Virus record (IMG/VR): IMGVR_UViG_3300035701_000165
Location: 1 to 32,986 of that record
Reading direction: 5' to 3' (one strand)
Length of the DNA stretch: 32,986 bases
Source: a virus
Shown piece after piece: positions 20,396-28,416 of the stretch. A program made the translations under genes and the position numbers. A model generated the notes under the pieces. It was given only the letters and a program-made list of their open reading frames with translations, searched no databases and had not been told where the DNA came from. Every line of letters starts with the position of its first letter. Position 1 is the first letter of the stretch.

Positions 20396-23161
20396 GTGCT
20401 CGAAGCAGGCAGGAAATTTCTGATCGAGCTTCTGGGCGACTCCACCTCCGCCGTCAAGGAGATCGAGGCGGCGAGCGATGCCCTGAAGATGGCTCGTCAG
20501 CAGGCCAGCGAAGCAAAGACGGACTTCGATCTGTTTTCGGGTGGGGTGTGGGGCACGGCGGCGGCGATCCAGGGTTTCACGACGGGGATGGTGTGGGCGG
20601 CGGCGAACGTCGAAATGGAGATGGCGAAGGCCGGAACCGCTCTGGAATACGCGGGGACTTCGGCGGATGAAATGGGGAGGAGGTTTCTTGCTGCCGGAAA
20701 GGACGCGGCGACCCTTCTTCCCGTGGCGGAGATGGCCGGGAAAATGGGGATCAAGGGGGCGGAGGGGATCGAGGAATTCACGAGTCTGGCGTCTACCTAT
20801 GGGAAGGCGATGGGAATTACTGCCGAGGCGGCAGGAAGCTCGCTGGCTCGCATAGGATTGGCAACGGGCAAGTCGACCGAAAACTTGGGTCTCCTCGCCT
20901 CGGGCATGGTGGCTCTCCAAAACAAGACTATGGTTTCCTCACAATCCCTCCAAATGTTGATCCTCCGGACTGCGGACGTAGCGAAAGAGGCCAAGGTGGG
21001 GGAGGCCCCCATCATGGCGTTGGCGGCGGCGTTCGAGCAGAAGGGAGTTCAGGCTCGAATGGCCCTTCAGCCGATTTCCAAGATGGTGGAGCTGCTCGGG
21101 GAGGGGCGCATTCCGGGGATACGGCTTGCGACTGCCATTGGGCTTTCGGGCGAGAAGATTAGGGAGTGGGAGAAGTTGTCGCCCGAAGAAAAGATGAAGA
21201 TGTTCGCCACCGAACTCGGAAAAATGGATGCCGACGTGGCGGCGTCGAAGCTGAAATCCCTTGGAATCGCGAGTGGAAGATACGCCAAGCAGATCTCCGG
21301 AGCGTTGAGGGATTCGGAAAAGTTCAATGAAATGCTGGGGATAGCAAGCGAGGGGATGAAGGACAAAACGGCGCTTGAGCAGGAGGCGGAAGATCGTGAA
21401 AAGACACTTACCGTCCAGCTGAAGTCGCTGTGGACGTCATTGAAGGCGGTTGGCGTTGAAATCGGACTGGCGCTTATCCCCTATGTGAAAGTATTCGTGG
21501 GTGTCCTCAAATTCTTCGTCGATATCCTGAAATTGATCCCGACGCCCGTCTTGTCGGCATTGGTTGTGCTGGGATGGTTTGGGGCGTCCATCATTCTTGT
21601 TTCCAAGTTCTTGATGGCATCCTTCGTGGTTTCGACTATCAAGAGCATAGCTTCTCTTTTGATCTACATCGCGGCAACTGGAGGATCGACGGCTGCGACG
21701 AAACTCCAGTCGACGGCGACCTACCAGAATGCTCAGGCCAAGATGGCGGAGACGAAAGCCACGTGGGCGCAGTTCGGGGCTTCCCTGAAACTCATCCCGG
21801 TCATGTTCGGGGTGACCCAGGGCGTCAGGGCCGAGACGATAGCGCGGATGCCTTTGAAGCTTCAGATCCAGCAAGAGAACTATGAAAGGAACGTGCTGGG
21901 AAAAACCACCATGTGGGAGACCATACGGCTGAAGGCCAACGCATTGTGGACGGGTATTTGTGCTCTTGCGAAGAAAGCCTACGCAGTCGCGGCGGTGATT
22001 GCTGCGGCAGCGCAAGGCGCGTTCACCACGGCTCTGTGGGCGACAGGCGCGGCCCTGAAAAGAGTTGGGGTATGGCTTGTTGCTACCGCAGTCAAGTCGT
22101 GGGCGTTGGTCGCCCCGGTGGTCATACTTACGATAAAGATTCTTCTGGTCATTGGGGCGGTCTTGGCGCTGACCTACGTCATCTACGGCCTCCTCTTTGG
22201 ATTTGACGAGGCCAATGCGAAGGTGAGATCCCTCACGAAGGTTTTCGCTGGCAGCGGGCTGGAGGAGGCGATAAGAATAACGGTCGACGTTATGTCGAAG
22301 TTTGGAGCAGCCATTTACGGCTACGTAATTAAGCCCATCGGACAGGCAGTCGGATATGTTGCAAAGCTGACGGGTTTGTTCGCTGGTAGTGGGCTTGAGG
22401 AGGCCATTGCGATTACCTCAAGCAGGGTTCCCGAATTGAGGGGGGAGCTTTTGTCCTTGAAGAAAACAACCGTGGGGGTGAAGTCCCTCACGAAAGCATT
22501 TGCCGGGAGCGGATTGGAAGAGGCCATTGGGATAACGAGTGCAAGAATTGTCCCATTAAGAACGGAGTTCAACAAGTTCGCTGGGTCCGAAAGGTCGCTG
22601 AATCGTTTGTCCACGTCGACGGGCGTCTTCTCCAGGCAAGTGGGGACGCTTGACAAGGAATTCCGCAACCTTTCGCTTGTGTCCAAGGTCTTTGAACTGC
22701 TCGGGAAAACGGCAGACGCGGTGAAGGCCAAGCTTTTCGGTTCTTCTTTCCTGCACATTGTGGAGGGCATTGCGGCAGTCATGCCTTTCCTTACGCGCCT
22801 CACGAAGGCGTTCGTAAAGCTGGCCGACGCCTCTCAAATGGCGAAGATGGCCGTTCCCGAGGTCATAAGCCCGCCAACATTGGCTGGAACAGCGGGGGCA
22901 GGAAAGGTGGCTGGTGTTGCGGCAGCCGTGGCGACGGCCAGGGGATCGGCGGGAAGAGGGGGAGCTCGTGCGGAAGAGACGGTGGGCGGGGGAGGGGGCG
23001 CGGGCGGGGGAGGAGGCGAAGTGAGGGTGGTGGTTCCTGTCACGGTGGAGCTGGACGGCATGACCCTGGCGAGGGCCATCTCGGAACAGATGATCGAGAT
23101 CAACTTCGAGCGGAACATGAAAGAATCGCGGCACCCGTTGCGGGGGGTTGAGCCCGCGTGA
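20396..23161 (+). CDS. Tail tape measure protein
   Basis: Sets tail length and passes through the tube during ejection. The 921-residue product has the TP901-type N-terminal half: EMEMAKAGTALEYAGTSADE (residues ~75-94), a long Ala/Gly-rich helical part with ASTYGKAMGITAEAAGSSLA, and VSSQSLQMLILRTADVAKEA. Two hydrophobic regions (~355-425 and ~525-605) contain membrane-spanning type stretches (VLSALVVLGWFGASIILVSK; VVILTIKILLVIGAVLALTY), as expected for a protein that may enter the host membrane. Residues ~615-735 carry three FAGSGLEEAI repeats and a degenerate fourth. Residues ~850-890 are Gly/Ala-rich, ending in a VVPVTVELDGMTLARAISEQ C-terminus. GTG 20396 directly follows the chaperone-extension stop. 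Confidence 0.9.
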   Translation: MLEAGRKFLIELLGDSTSAVKEIEAASDALKMARQQASEAKTDFDLFSGGVWGTAAAIQGFTTGMVWAAANVEMEMAKAGTALEYAGTSADEMGRRFLAAGKDAATLLPVAEMAGKMGIKGAEGIEEFTSLASTYGKAMGITAEAAGSSLARIGLATGKSTENLGLLASGMVALQNKTMVSSQSLQMLILRTADVAKEAKVGEAPIMALAAAFEQKGVQARMALQPISKMVELLGEGRIPGIRLATAIGLSGEKIREWEKLSPEEKMKMFATELGKMDADVAASKLKSLGIASGRYAKQISGALRDSEKFNEMLGIASEGMKDKTALEQEAEDREKTLTVQLKSLWTSLKAVGVEIGLALIPYVKVFVGVLKFFVDILKLIPTPVLSALVVLGWFGASIILVSKFLMASFVVSTIKSIASLLIYIAATGGSTAATKLQSTATYQNAQAKMAETKATWAQFGASLKLIPVMFGVTQGVRAETIARMPLKLQIQQENYERNVLGKTTMWETIRLKANALWTGICALAKKAYAVAAVIAAAAQGAFTTALWATGAALKRVGVWLVATAVKSWALVAPVVILTIKILLVIGAVLALTYVIYGLLFGFDEANAKVRSLTKVFAGSGLEEAIRITVDVMSKFGAAIYGYVIKPIGQAVGYVAKLTGLFAGSGLEEAIAITSSRVPELRGELLSLKKTTVGVKSLTKAFAGSGLEEAIGITSARIVPLRTEFNKFAGSERSLNRLSTSTGVFSRQVGTLDKEFRNLSLVSKVFELLGKTADAVKAKLFGSSFLHIVEGIAAVMPFLTRLTKAFVKLADASQMAKMAVPEVISPPTLAGTAGAGKVAGVAAAVATARGSAGRGGARAEETVGGGGGAGGGGGEVRVVVPVTVELDGMTLARAISEQMIEINFERNMKESRHPLRGVEPA
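22244..22600 (+). repeat. FAGSGLEEAI repeats inside the tape measure gene
   Basis: Three in-frame copies of FAGSGLEEAI-x-IT begin at 22244, 22379 and 22499, spaced 45 and 40 codons, each preceded by a Leu-Thr or Leu-Thr-Lys segment. A degenerate fourth (KFAGSERSL) follows at 22577. Codons differ between copies, so the repeat is old. The copies lie after the second hydrophobic region. Confidence 0.75.
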
Positions 23162-23169
23162 GGTCGTGA

Positions 23170-23829
23170 ATGCCGAAGTATTGGAGCATTGGCCCCATCC
23201 GGGGTGAGTTCCAGCCCGAGAGCTTCACCGAGACGCAGGAGATGAACGTCGAGGACAAGCCCGCAATCGGGAACGTGACCTTTTTGACCTTCAAGTCCTG
23301 GAAGCCTCGTGAGATATCTCTTTCCTTCGTGGTGCATGGGGACATCTATTCGGGGAGGGGGCCGGGGGAAAGGTCCGACGGCGAGAGCAACCATTTCATG
23401 GCATGGTTCTCCCCCGAAAAGGTGTGGGGCATCCTCTGCTGCATGGTGAGGCCGACGAAGGAATTTCGTTCTTTATTGAAAGACGCCAACGAAGAGGCTG
23501 GCTTCATGGCAGGGAAGGAGATCACGAACGACGCTCCGGGGACGGCCAAGAATGCTCTGCCAATCCCCGTGAAGGTGATCCTTCCTGGTTGGGGGGCGGG
23601 GGAGTACACGCCGAAGACGGCCATTGCGGTCAGCGCATCGATCAACCGGACGCATATCAACGAGAAGGGCGAAGCGATGAGGGCGACCATTTCGGTCACC
23701 TTGAAGGAGCTGGCGCAGGGAGAGCAGTATGACGACAAGAACAAGTCGTCCGATTACTCGACTGAAGAGCTGAGGACGATGGACTTCCAGTACAGCGGTG
23801 CAGCGGAAGATATGGAGTTTCCTCCATGA
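23170..23829 (+). CDS. Baseplate/hub-associated protein upstream of LysM protein (XkdP N-terminal-like)
   Basis: The 219-residue product lies between the tape measure and the small LysM-type gene, where PBSX-like phages have XkdP and injection systems an Afp7-like protein. It starts MPKYWSIGPIRGEFQPESF, continues with KPREISLSFVVHGDIYSGRG, and contains ALPIPVKVILPGWGAGEYTP (residues ~133-152) and KTAIAVSASINRTHINEKGE then AMRATISVTLKEL (~153-187). That pattern, ending in strand-rich residues and 'THIN-kGe--RA-I-vtLkE', is usual for the N-terminal part of LysM baseplate proteins. Here the LysM part is a separate gene (23826), overlapping by four bases. ATG 23170 is preceded by GGTCGTGA. The family call is moderately sure. 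Confidence 0.65.
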   Translation: MPKYWSIGPIRGEFQPESFTETQEMNVEDKPAIGNVTFLTFKSWKPREISLSFVVHGDIYSGRGPGERSDGESNHFMAWFSPEKVWGILCCMVRPTKEFRSLLKDANEEAGFMAGKEITNDAPGTAKNALPIPVKVILPGWGAGEYTPKTAIAVSASINRTHINEKGEAMRATISVTLKELAQGEQYDDKNKSSDYSTEELRTMDFQYSGAAEDMEFPP

Positions 23830-24137
23830 GCGTTTTCAAGGGCTCACGGTATGAGGGCGTAAAATTCACCGGCATCCTTGGGAAGGATGGCAAGGTGAGA
23901 CGCTACCTCCATGCCCGTGAACCCTTCAACGTGAATCAGATGAGAAAGCCTCTGGTGTTCCATGACTTTCAGCAGGACGAGCAGCTTGATCAGCTCGCAT
24001 GGGAGTATTCGGGAAAGCCCCGGCTGTGGTGGCTTCTTGCGGACATCAGCAAGATCATGTTCCCTCTTGAAATTGAGCCTGGGACTGAAATCATCATCCC
24101 GACCAGGGAGCTTCAGGCGAGGGAGGAGATTGGATAG
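23826..24137 (+). CDS. LysM-like baseplate protein (gpX/gp53-like)
   Basis: The 103-residue product has DEQLDQLAWEYSGKPRLWWL then LADISKIMFPLEIEPGTEII (residues ~55-94) and IPTRELQ, which is the core of tail protein X / LysM-type baseplate domains: 'd-LA--y-G-p-LWW-iA--N-i--P--i--Gt-l-IP'. In phages this domain joins the tape measure end, tube initiator and hub. The N-terminus (GSRYEGVKFTGI) lacks a signal peptide. ATGA overlap with the preceding gene and TAGTG overlap with the hub gene show a tightly coupled operon. Confidence 0.78.
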   Translation: MSVFKGSRYEGVKFTGILGKDGKVRRYLHAREPFNVNQMRKPLVFHDFQQDEQLDQLAWEYSGKPRLWWLLADISKIMFPLEIEPGTEIIIPTRELQAREEIG

Positions 24138-25408
24138 TGGGACGCGGAGCTTCATGTTTTCCGATCGGGGGATCGGGATTGGGAAAGCCCATCACCCCCG
24201 TTATCCCGAACGTGGGGTTCAAGGGGGCAATCCCTGTAGCGGGTAGCCGTTCGCTTGCCAGGCCGTCTGCGGTGTCGAATCGTGTGCCCTACAAGTTCTC
24301 CCCGAAGTTCAGTGTGTTGGGATTCACCCCCGAAAACGGAGTGGTGAGGGACATCTATCTCGAAGAAACCCTTGGCTTCGAGGTGCCCTACGCCAAGATA
24401 ACCCTCTCCAATGGCGACGAGCGGATGAGCTCGACCATCCTTGCGAAGGAGCAGTCGACTTTTAACGTGTCGTTGGGCTTCGATAATCCCGGAGTGGTGG
24501 ACCACGGGAAATTCATCGTTCAGCGGCCCACCTTCAAGTTCACGGGGAAGGAGTCGGTGGTTGAGGTGATCGGCTACGGAGAAGCCATCAAACTCGGAAA
24601 TACGGAGCGCCGAGAAGTCTACCAGAAGATGACCGACTCCGACATCGCGGGGGTCATCGCGGGGCGCAACGGGTTCGGGGTTGATTCAGACGTCACCACT
24701 CCCGTGCTCGACCAGGTGCTTCAGGCGAACGAGAGTGACTGGAGATTTCTTGCAAGGCGGGCGAAGCTCTACGGATACATGCTCTACGTCGAAAATTCCG
24801 TCCTTCATTTTCACCGCCCGCGCCCGGAGGAAAGTGGAATCACCCTCACGCAAATGGATCCGTCAGCTCACCTTGGGAACATGAGGGATTTTACGGTTCG
24901 GTCCCGCACCTTCATGCGCTCCCTGAAGATCACCATGACCCAGATTGACCCCGTCACAAAAGAGGAGATCCAGGTCGACTCTACCGAGGTTCCCGACGAG
25001 GTTCAAACCGTTCTCGATTACAAAAACTGGAAGGACCTTGCGACCATCCAGGACATCGGGCAGTCGGTCAGATTCATAACGGGGGAGGGGCATCAGCAGA
25101 AGAGAAGCCTGCTTCAAAATCAGGTGAGCAGGATGGCGCAGGCGTCAAGGTACGTGGTTGCCGGGCATGGATCATCGATCGGGCTGGAAAGCTTGCGCCC
25201 GAACCAGTTCATTACAATCGAGGGAGTTGGCCGGTCCAGCGGAAAATACTACGTGACTGGTGTGATTCACCAGATGAACGCCGATGGGAAGGGACTGGGT
25301 GCCGGGTACAATGTCCGCTTCGATGTGGTGCGGGCCGGGGCGGGGGCCAACACGGGATTGAGGACTCCGGTAGAGCCGCAGAGTGCGGGCACTGTTTCTG
25401 TGTCGTAG
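24137..25408 (+). CDS. Baseplate hub protein (late control gene D-like / gp27-like)
   Basis: Forms the central hub that carries the spike. The 423-residue product begins with a Gly/Pro-rich leader, then a beta region with PYAKITLSNGDERMSSTILA (residues ~92-111), GKFIVQRPTFKFTGKESVVE, and the diagnostic VLQANESDWRFLARRAKLYG then YMLYVENSVLHFHRPRP (~194-230) of the gpD/XkdQ family. Residues ~280-400 form the second barrel domain with GLESLRPNQFITIEGVGRSS then GKYYVTGVIHQMN. GTG 24137 overlaps the preceding stop. The N-terminal ~45 residues are not typical and may be disordered. The spike is not fused here; it is encoded two genes downstream. Confidence 0.82.
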   Translation: MGRGASCFPIGGSGLGKPITPVIPNVGFKGAIPVAGSRSLARPSAVSNRVPYKFSPKFSVLGFTPENGVVRDIYLEETLGFEVPYAKITLSNGDERMSSTILAKEQSTFNVSLGFDNPGVVDHGKFIVQRPTFKFTGKESVVEVIGYGEAIKLGNTERREVYQKMTDSDIAGVIAGRNGFGVDSDVTTPVLDQVLQANESDWRFLARRAKLYGYMLYVENSVLHFHRPRPEESGITLTQMDPSAHLGNMRDFTVRSRTFMRSLKITMTQIDPVTKEEIQVDSTEVPDEVQTVLDYKNWKDLATIQDIGQSVRFITGEGHQQKRSLLQNQVSRMAQASRYVVAGHGSSIGLESLRPNQFITIEGVGRSSGKYYVTGVIHQMNADGKGLGAGYNVRFDVVRAGAGANTGLRTPVEPQSAGTVSVS

Positions 25409-25416
25409 GGGGTGTT

Positions 25417-25695
25417 ATGGGGTGCTGCGGAAAGAAATCCCGGGGGCTGACGGCGGATTCGATCTCCAAGGGGCAGGCGGTCAGGGAAATCGTCATGCGT
25501 CCAAAGCAGATTCCGATGGCTTTGCCTCAGCCTTCCACGACCGCCGTCAAACGATCCAACGTGACCATCCAACCGACGCAGAACGTATTTTGCAAGAAGT
25601 GCGGGGCGCGACTGGTGCTCAAGAGGATTTGGAGCAGCCGTTTGCGTCAGAACTATAGTGTTTCGTGGTGTCCTGGGTGCCAGAAGGAGGAGTAG
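25417..25695 (+). CDS. Small zinc-ribbon protein
   Basis: The 92-residue product begins MGCCGKK and ends with CKKCGARL at ~66-73 and CPGCQKEE at ~85-92, which together give a four-cysteine zinc ribbon. The middle is Pro-rich and basic. No enzyme motif is visible. ATG 25417 follows the hub stop by eight bases and is preceded by AGGGGG. The ribosome site AAGGAGGAG at its 3' end serves the next gene. Its place between hub and spike is unusual. A structural or redox/metal role is possible but unknown. Confidence 0.6.
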   Translation: MGCCGKKSRGLTADSISKGQAVREIVMRPKQIPMALPQPSTTAVKRSNVTIQPTQNVFCKKCGARLVLKRIWSSRLRQNYSVSWCPGCQKEE

Positions 25696-26091
25696 TTGCT
25701 CCTGAAGTTCATCATCGCCGTCGCCCTTGTCGAGGCATTGGTGGAAATCCTCTCCACGGCGGAGGTGTTCGAGGGCGTCCGGGCGTGGTTGGATGGCAGG
25801 GGGGAGAAGCCGAGGAAGATTGGGGTCTTCGCCCGGTGCGGGTACTGCCAGAGCGTCTGGGCCGGTGTCGGGGCGGCCTACCTCCTCCAGGTCATGGGGG
25901 TCTTCGAGTGGATGGGGTGGTTCGAGCCGGTCCTGTGGGGATTCTTGATTCACCGGGCGTCGAACATTTGGCATGAGGTGGTGTCCAGGCACCAGAACCG
26001 CCTCCCCTTCACGTTGTTTTTCAGGGGGTCGGTGGGGAGGGATGAACCGGTGGAACCGAGCAATAAAAAGCCGAGCGAGGAGAAGAAGTGA
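25696..26091 (+). CDS. DUF1360-like small membrane protein
   Basis: The 131-residue product has two hydrophobic segments: residues 2-20 (LLKFIIAVALVEALVEIL) and ~55-88. The central FARCGYCQSVWAGVGAAYLL (~49-68) matches the C-x2-C-x-S-x-W/G-x-G signature that I associate with DUF1360. Basic residues precede the second segment, and the C-terminus is charged and lysine-rich. It starts with TTG 25696, right after the previous stop and behind AAGGAGGAG, so the rare start is well supported. The stop overlaps the GTG of the spike gene. Why a membrane protein sits between hub and spike genes is unclear; lysis or superinfection roles are speculative. Confidence 0.6.
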   Translation: MLLKFIIAVALVEALVEILSTAEVFEGVRAWLDGRGEKPRKIGVFARCGYCQSVWAGVGAAYLLQVMGVFEWMGWFEPVLWGFLIHRASNIWHEVVSRHQNRLPFTLFFRGSVGRDEPVEPSNKKPSEEKK

Positions 26092-27182
26092 GTATTCCCT
26101 CCACGGGTGAAGTTGTTCCCGTTGACGAACGAAGGTACTTCGGTCGCTATCGGGGAACGGTGGCAAATGTTCAAGACCCCCTCCGCTTGGGGAGAGTCAA
26201 GTGCAGGGTGCCCGAGATCCTCGGGCTTGCATTGATGACGGACTGGGCGACCGTTTCCGGTGGGCCTTATGGAGGCAGCGGCAACTGCGGATTCTTCTCT
26301 CCTCCTGACATGAATGCTTCGGTTTTCGTGGAGTTTGAGAGCGGAGACGTGAATCGCCCCCTGGTGGTGGGGACATGGTTGGGACAACCTACTGGGCAGC
26401 CGCCAGAGACGCCGGGATTGGCGCGGTCGGATGGTCAGCAGTGTTGGAAGACCGATCCAAGCACCGTTTCTCCAAAGGGGGACGACAAGTTCAAGAGTGC
26501 GGCCTGTACGGACGAGTGCCAACCCGGATCTTTTCTGCGGGCGGCGGGGGGGCCACTCTACCCGAACAACAAGGTGTTCCGAACCAAGAACAACGGCATC
26601 GTGATCGAGGTGGACGATTCGCCCGGGAAGGGGCGCATCCACATCTGGCATGGGCCTTCCAAGTCCTGGGTGGAGATCGACTCGACGGGGGAACTCTCGA
26701 TCCGGGTGGCGGGGAAGTCCTACCGGCTCGTGGAGATGGATGATCGGCACCACGTAAAGGGGAACCAGCACACGATGGTTGAACTCGATCACACGGTCAA
26801 GGTCGGGAAGGACCGCTGGTTGGAGGTCGCGATCAATGAAACCCGACAGCTCAAGGGGAAGCGAGACACTTTCGTGACGGGGCAGGAGCAGCGGGTGAAC
26901 CAGGGAGGGCTGAAGCAGTGGGCGGTGGGGGACCGGACGGACGTGATCTTCGGAAACTACACCCTCTGGGTGATGGGGAGCATGACCACGAACGTCTTCG
27001 GGAGCTACTCGCGGCAGGCGTTGGGGAGCATCGAGGACAAGGCGTTGACGATTTCTCACAAGATGGGGGCCCCGACCGGGACGCCTCCGACGCAGCCGAC
27101 GCCGCCCCCGTGCCCTCCTGATCCGCCGATCTGTCCTCCTATCCCGCCCGATACGACTTGTCCGGATCCACCAAGCCCGTAG
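26088..27182 (+). CDS. Baseplate spike protein, gp5/VgrG-like with OB-fold domain
   Basis: Central puncturing spike. The 364-residue product has an N-terminal gp5/gpV-type OB domain: YRGTVANVQDPLRLGRVKCR (residues ~19-38), then VFVEFESGDVNRPLVVGTW (~84-102), the standard ending of that domain. Residues ~165-325 are short-strand repeats (NNGIVIEVDDSPGKGRIHIW; VEIDSTGELSIRV; VAINETRQLKGKRDTFVTG; GNYTLWVMGSMTTNVFG) typical of the trimeric beta-helix or gp5 C-terminal needle. The last ~35 residues are Pro-rich with three Cys. GTG 26088 overlaps the upstream stop. A separate PAAR-like tip is encoded at 27639. Confidence 0.83.
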   Translation: MSIPSTGEVVPVDERRYFGRYRGTVANVQDPLRLGRVKCRVPEILGLALMTDWATVSGGPYGGSGNCGFFSPPDMNASVFVEFESGDVNRPLVVGTWLGQPTGQPPETPGLARSDGQQCWKTDPSTVSPKGDDKFKSAACTDECQPGSFLRAAGGPLYPNNKVFRTKNNGIVIEVDDSPGKGRIHIWHGPSKSWVEIDSTGELSIRVAGKSYRLVEMDDRHHVKGNQHTMVELDHTVKVGKDRWLEVAINETRQLKGKRDTFVTGQEQRVNQGGLKQWAVGDRTDVIFGNYTLWVMGSMTTNVFGSYSRQALGSIEDKALTISHKMGAPTGTPPTQPTPPPCPPDPPICPPIPPDTTCPDPPSP

Positions 27183-27190
27183 GGGGAAGC

Positions 27191-27730
27191 ATGGCCTCTC
27201 ACAAGATGACGGACGAAAACTCGTGGCGGAAAGCCTTCGAGGCGGATCCCGAGCTGGGGGCCTGTATCCGAAAGGTTTCCTCGGTTGTTCTGGAAGAGGT
27301 GACCGGGGAGAGACTGCGCCGAGCGAAGGCCATCTCCGACCAGGTGGTACTATATTTCCAAGATCGGAAGGAGCGCTTGGAGGAGGTGGTTCACGAGCTT
27401 GGGTGCCTGGAGGAAGTTCTCAGGCGGATTGCAACCTTCTCGGGGGAGGGGCAACTCCTGAAGGAAAACCTGGAGTCCCGGCGGAACGCCCTCCTGGAAG
27501 AGAGGATGGAGATTGAGATCCGGTTGAGACCTGAAGACCTTCCGGCCAGGGCGGAGGGGTGCATCAAGACCTACGAGGAAATGAAGATTCAGAGGGAGAA
27601 CGCGGAGTTCTTCCTCTTCCTTCTCGATGGAGGGACCGATGCCTCAGCCGGTGGCGTACCTGGGGTCGCTGACGAGCCACGGAGCGGTGGTGATAACGGG
27701 GCCACTCCCGACCCCCTATGTGACCTGTGA
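27191..27730 (+). CDS. Coiled-coil hypothetical protein whose 3' end overlaps the PAAR gene
   Basis: The 179-residue product is unrecognised. Residues ~1-145 are mostly long charged helices (ERLEEVVHELGCLEEVLRRI; LLKENLESRRNALLEERMEI), suggesting a coiled coil. The last ~30 residues (after FLFLLDGG) are Gly/Ser/Pro-rich and are read in a region that also encodes the PAAR-like protein in another frame, so they are probably unstructured or a by-product. ATG 27191 is preceded by AGGGGGAAGC, nine bases after the spike stop. A chaperone or adaptor between spike and tip is possible, as these helical proteins recur at 27940 and 30632. Confidence 0.6.
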   Translation: MASHKMTDENSWRKAFEADPELGACIRKVSSVVLEEVTGERLRRAKAISDQVVLYFQDRKERLEEVVHELGCLEEVLRRIATFSGEGQLLKENLESRRNALLEERMEIEIRLRPEDLPARAEGCIKTYEEMKIQRENAEFFLFLLDGGTDASAGGVPGVADEPRSGGDNGATPDPLCDL

Positions 27731-27878
27731 CTGCGGAATCATGGCGAAGGTGACGGACATGGTCGGGCCGCACATGCACGGCATGATCCCGCAACCGGCG
27801 AGCCCATTTCCAATGGGCTCCTTGGTGACCACCATCGAGGGGCTGGGGGTGCTGAGGGTGGGTGACACGGCGACGTGA
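27639..27878 (+). CDS. PAAR-like spike-tip protein
   Basis: Sharpens the tip of the spike. The 79-residue product has the PAAR pattern: GSLTSHGAVVITGPLPTPYV (residues ~8-27), a Cys pair (CDC ~29-31), AKVTDMV followed by GPHMHGMI (~34-47), and the closing GSLVTTIEGLGVLRVGDT (~60-77), where the usual PAAR motif is degenerate. Candidate metal ligands are H13, the Cys residues, H43 and H45. I chose ATG 27639 because AGGGACC lies directly before; ATG 27627 in the same frame adds four residues and is less well placed. It overlaps the preceding gene by 92 bases. Confidence 0.68.
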   Translation: MPQPVAYLGSLTSHGAVVITGPLPTPYVTCDCGIMAKVTDMVGPHMHGMIPQPASPFPMGSLVTTIEGLGVLRVGDTAT

Positions 27879-27939
27879 GGGGCGGTAATCCTTCCGGGGC
27901 CGTGCGTCCCGAACACGACGAGCGATTAGGGAGGCTTCC

Positions 27940-28416
27940 ATGTCCGGTATTTCCGACTTCCTGTCCAGGCTTTCGGAACCCCAATGGGACTCCGTCCTGC
28001 TGGTCATCCAGGAACTGCAGGACAGCGCGGCCCCCGCGAGGATGGAGAGCCTTCGGAAGTTCCTCTCCTCCCTGGACCAGGAGATCGACGACGTCAACCG
28101 GAAGCGAGATGTCTTGGGGAAGAAGGCCGACAACATCAAGATGGTCGTGACTCTGGTCGAGGGCTACCTTCGGGGGAATCCCGACCTTGAGGTGGAGCTT
28201 CTGAAGAACGTCCTTGTCATGTGGGAGTCCTCCCTGCGGCTGGAGATCGCGGAACTTCGACCGAACGACAAGCTGGAAAAAAAGTATGATACGGAGAGGA
28301 AGAGGAAATTCCTGATCCAGATCCAGACCCTCGTGTCGAACCTGAACGTAGAGGTGACCCAGGCGAAGGTGGTCAGAAATCCTCCGCAAACGCTTTGCGG
28401 AAAGCCGAGGCAGTAA
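27940..28416 (+). CDS. Helical hypothetical protein between PAAR and gp25-like genes
   Basis: The 158-residue product begins MSGISDFLSRLSEPQWDSVL, then has helices with heptad character (LSSLDQEIDDVNRKRDVLGK then KADNIKMVVTLVEGYL; LVSNLNVEVTQAKVV). No family is recognised. ATG 27940 follows AGGGAGG by six bases. The preceding 61-base gap (27879-27939) shows no promoter or terminator. Its 3' end contains the CCGCAAA-CGC-TTTGCGG hairpin and overlaps the next ATG by one base. Its coiled-coil nature resembles the 27191 protein, so the two may be related baseplate chaperones; no sequence identity is claimed. Confidence 0.58.
   Translation: MSGISDFLSRLSEPQWDSVLLVIQELQDSAAPARMESLRKFLSSLDQEIDDVNRKRDVLGKKADNIKMVVTLVEGYLRGNPDLEVELLKNVLVMWESSLRLEIAELRPNDKLEKKYDTERKRKFLIQIQTLVSNLNVEVTQAKVVRNPPQTLCGKPRQ
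28384..28400. repeat. Hairpin CCGCAAA-CGC-TTTGCGG, third CGCAAACG-type palindrome
   Basis: A perfect 7-bp inverted repeat with a CGC loop lies over the end of the 27940 gene, just before the gp25-like start. Related 15-base sequences occur at 3545-3559 and 15203-15217. It lacks a T-run, so it is unlikely to be a terminator. It may affect translation of the downstream gene. Confidence 0.45.
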
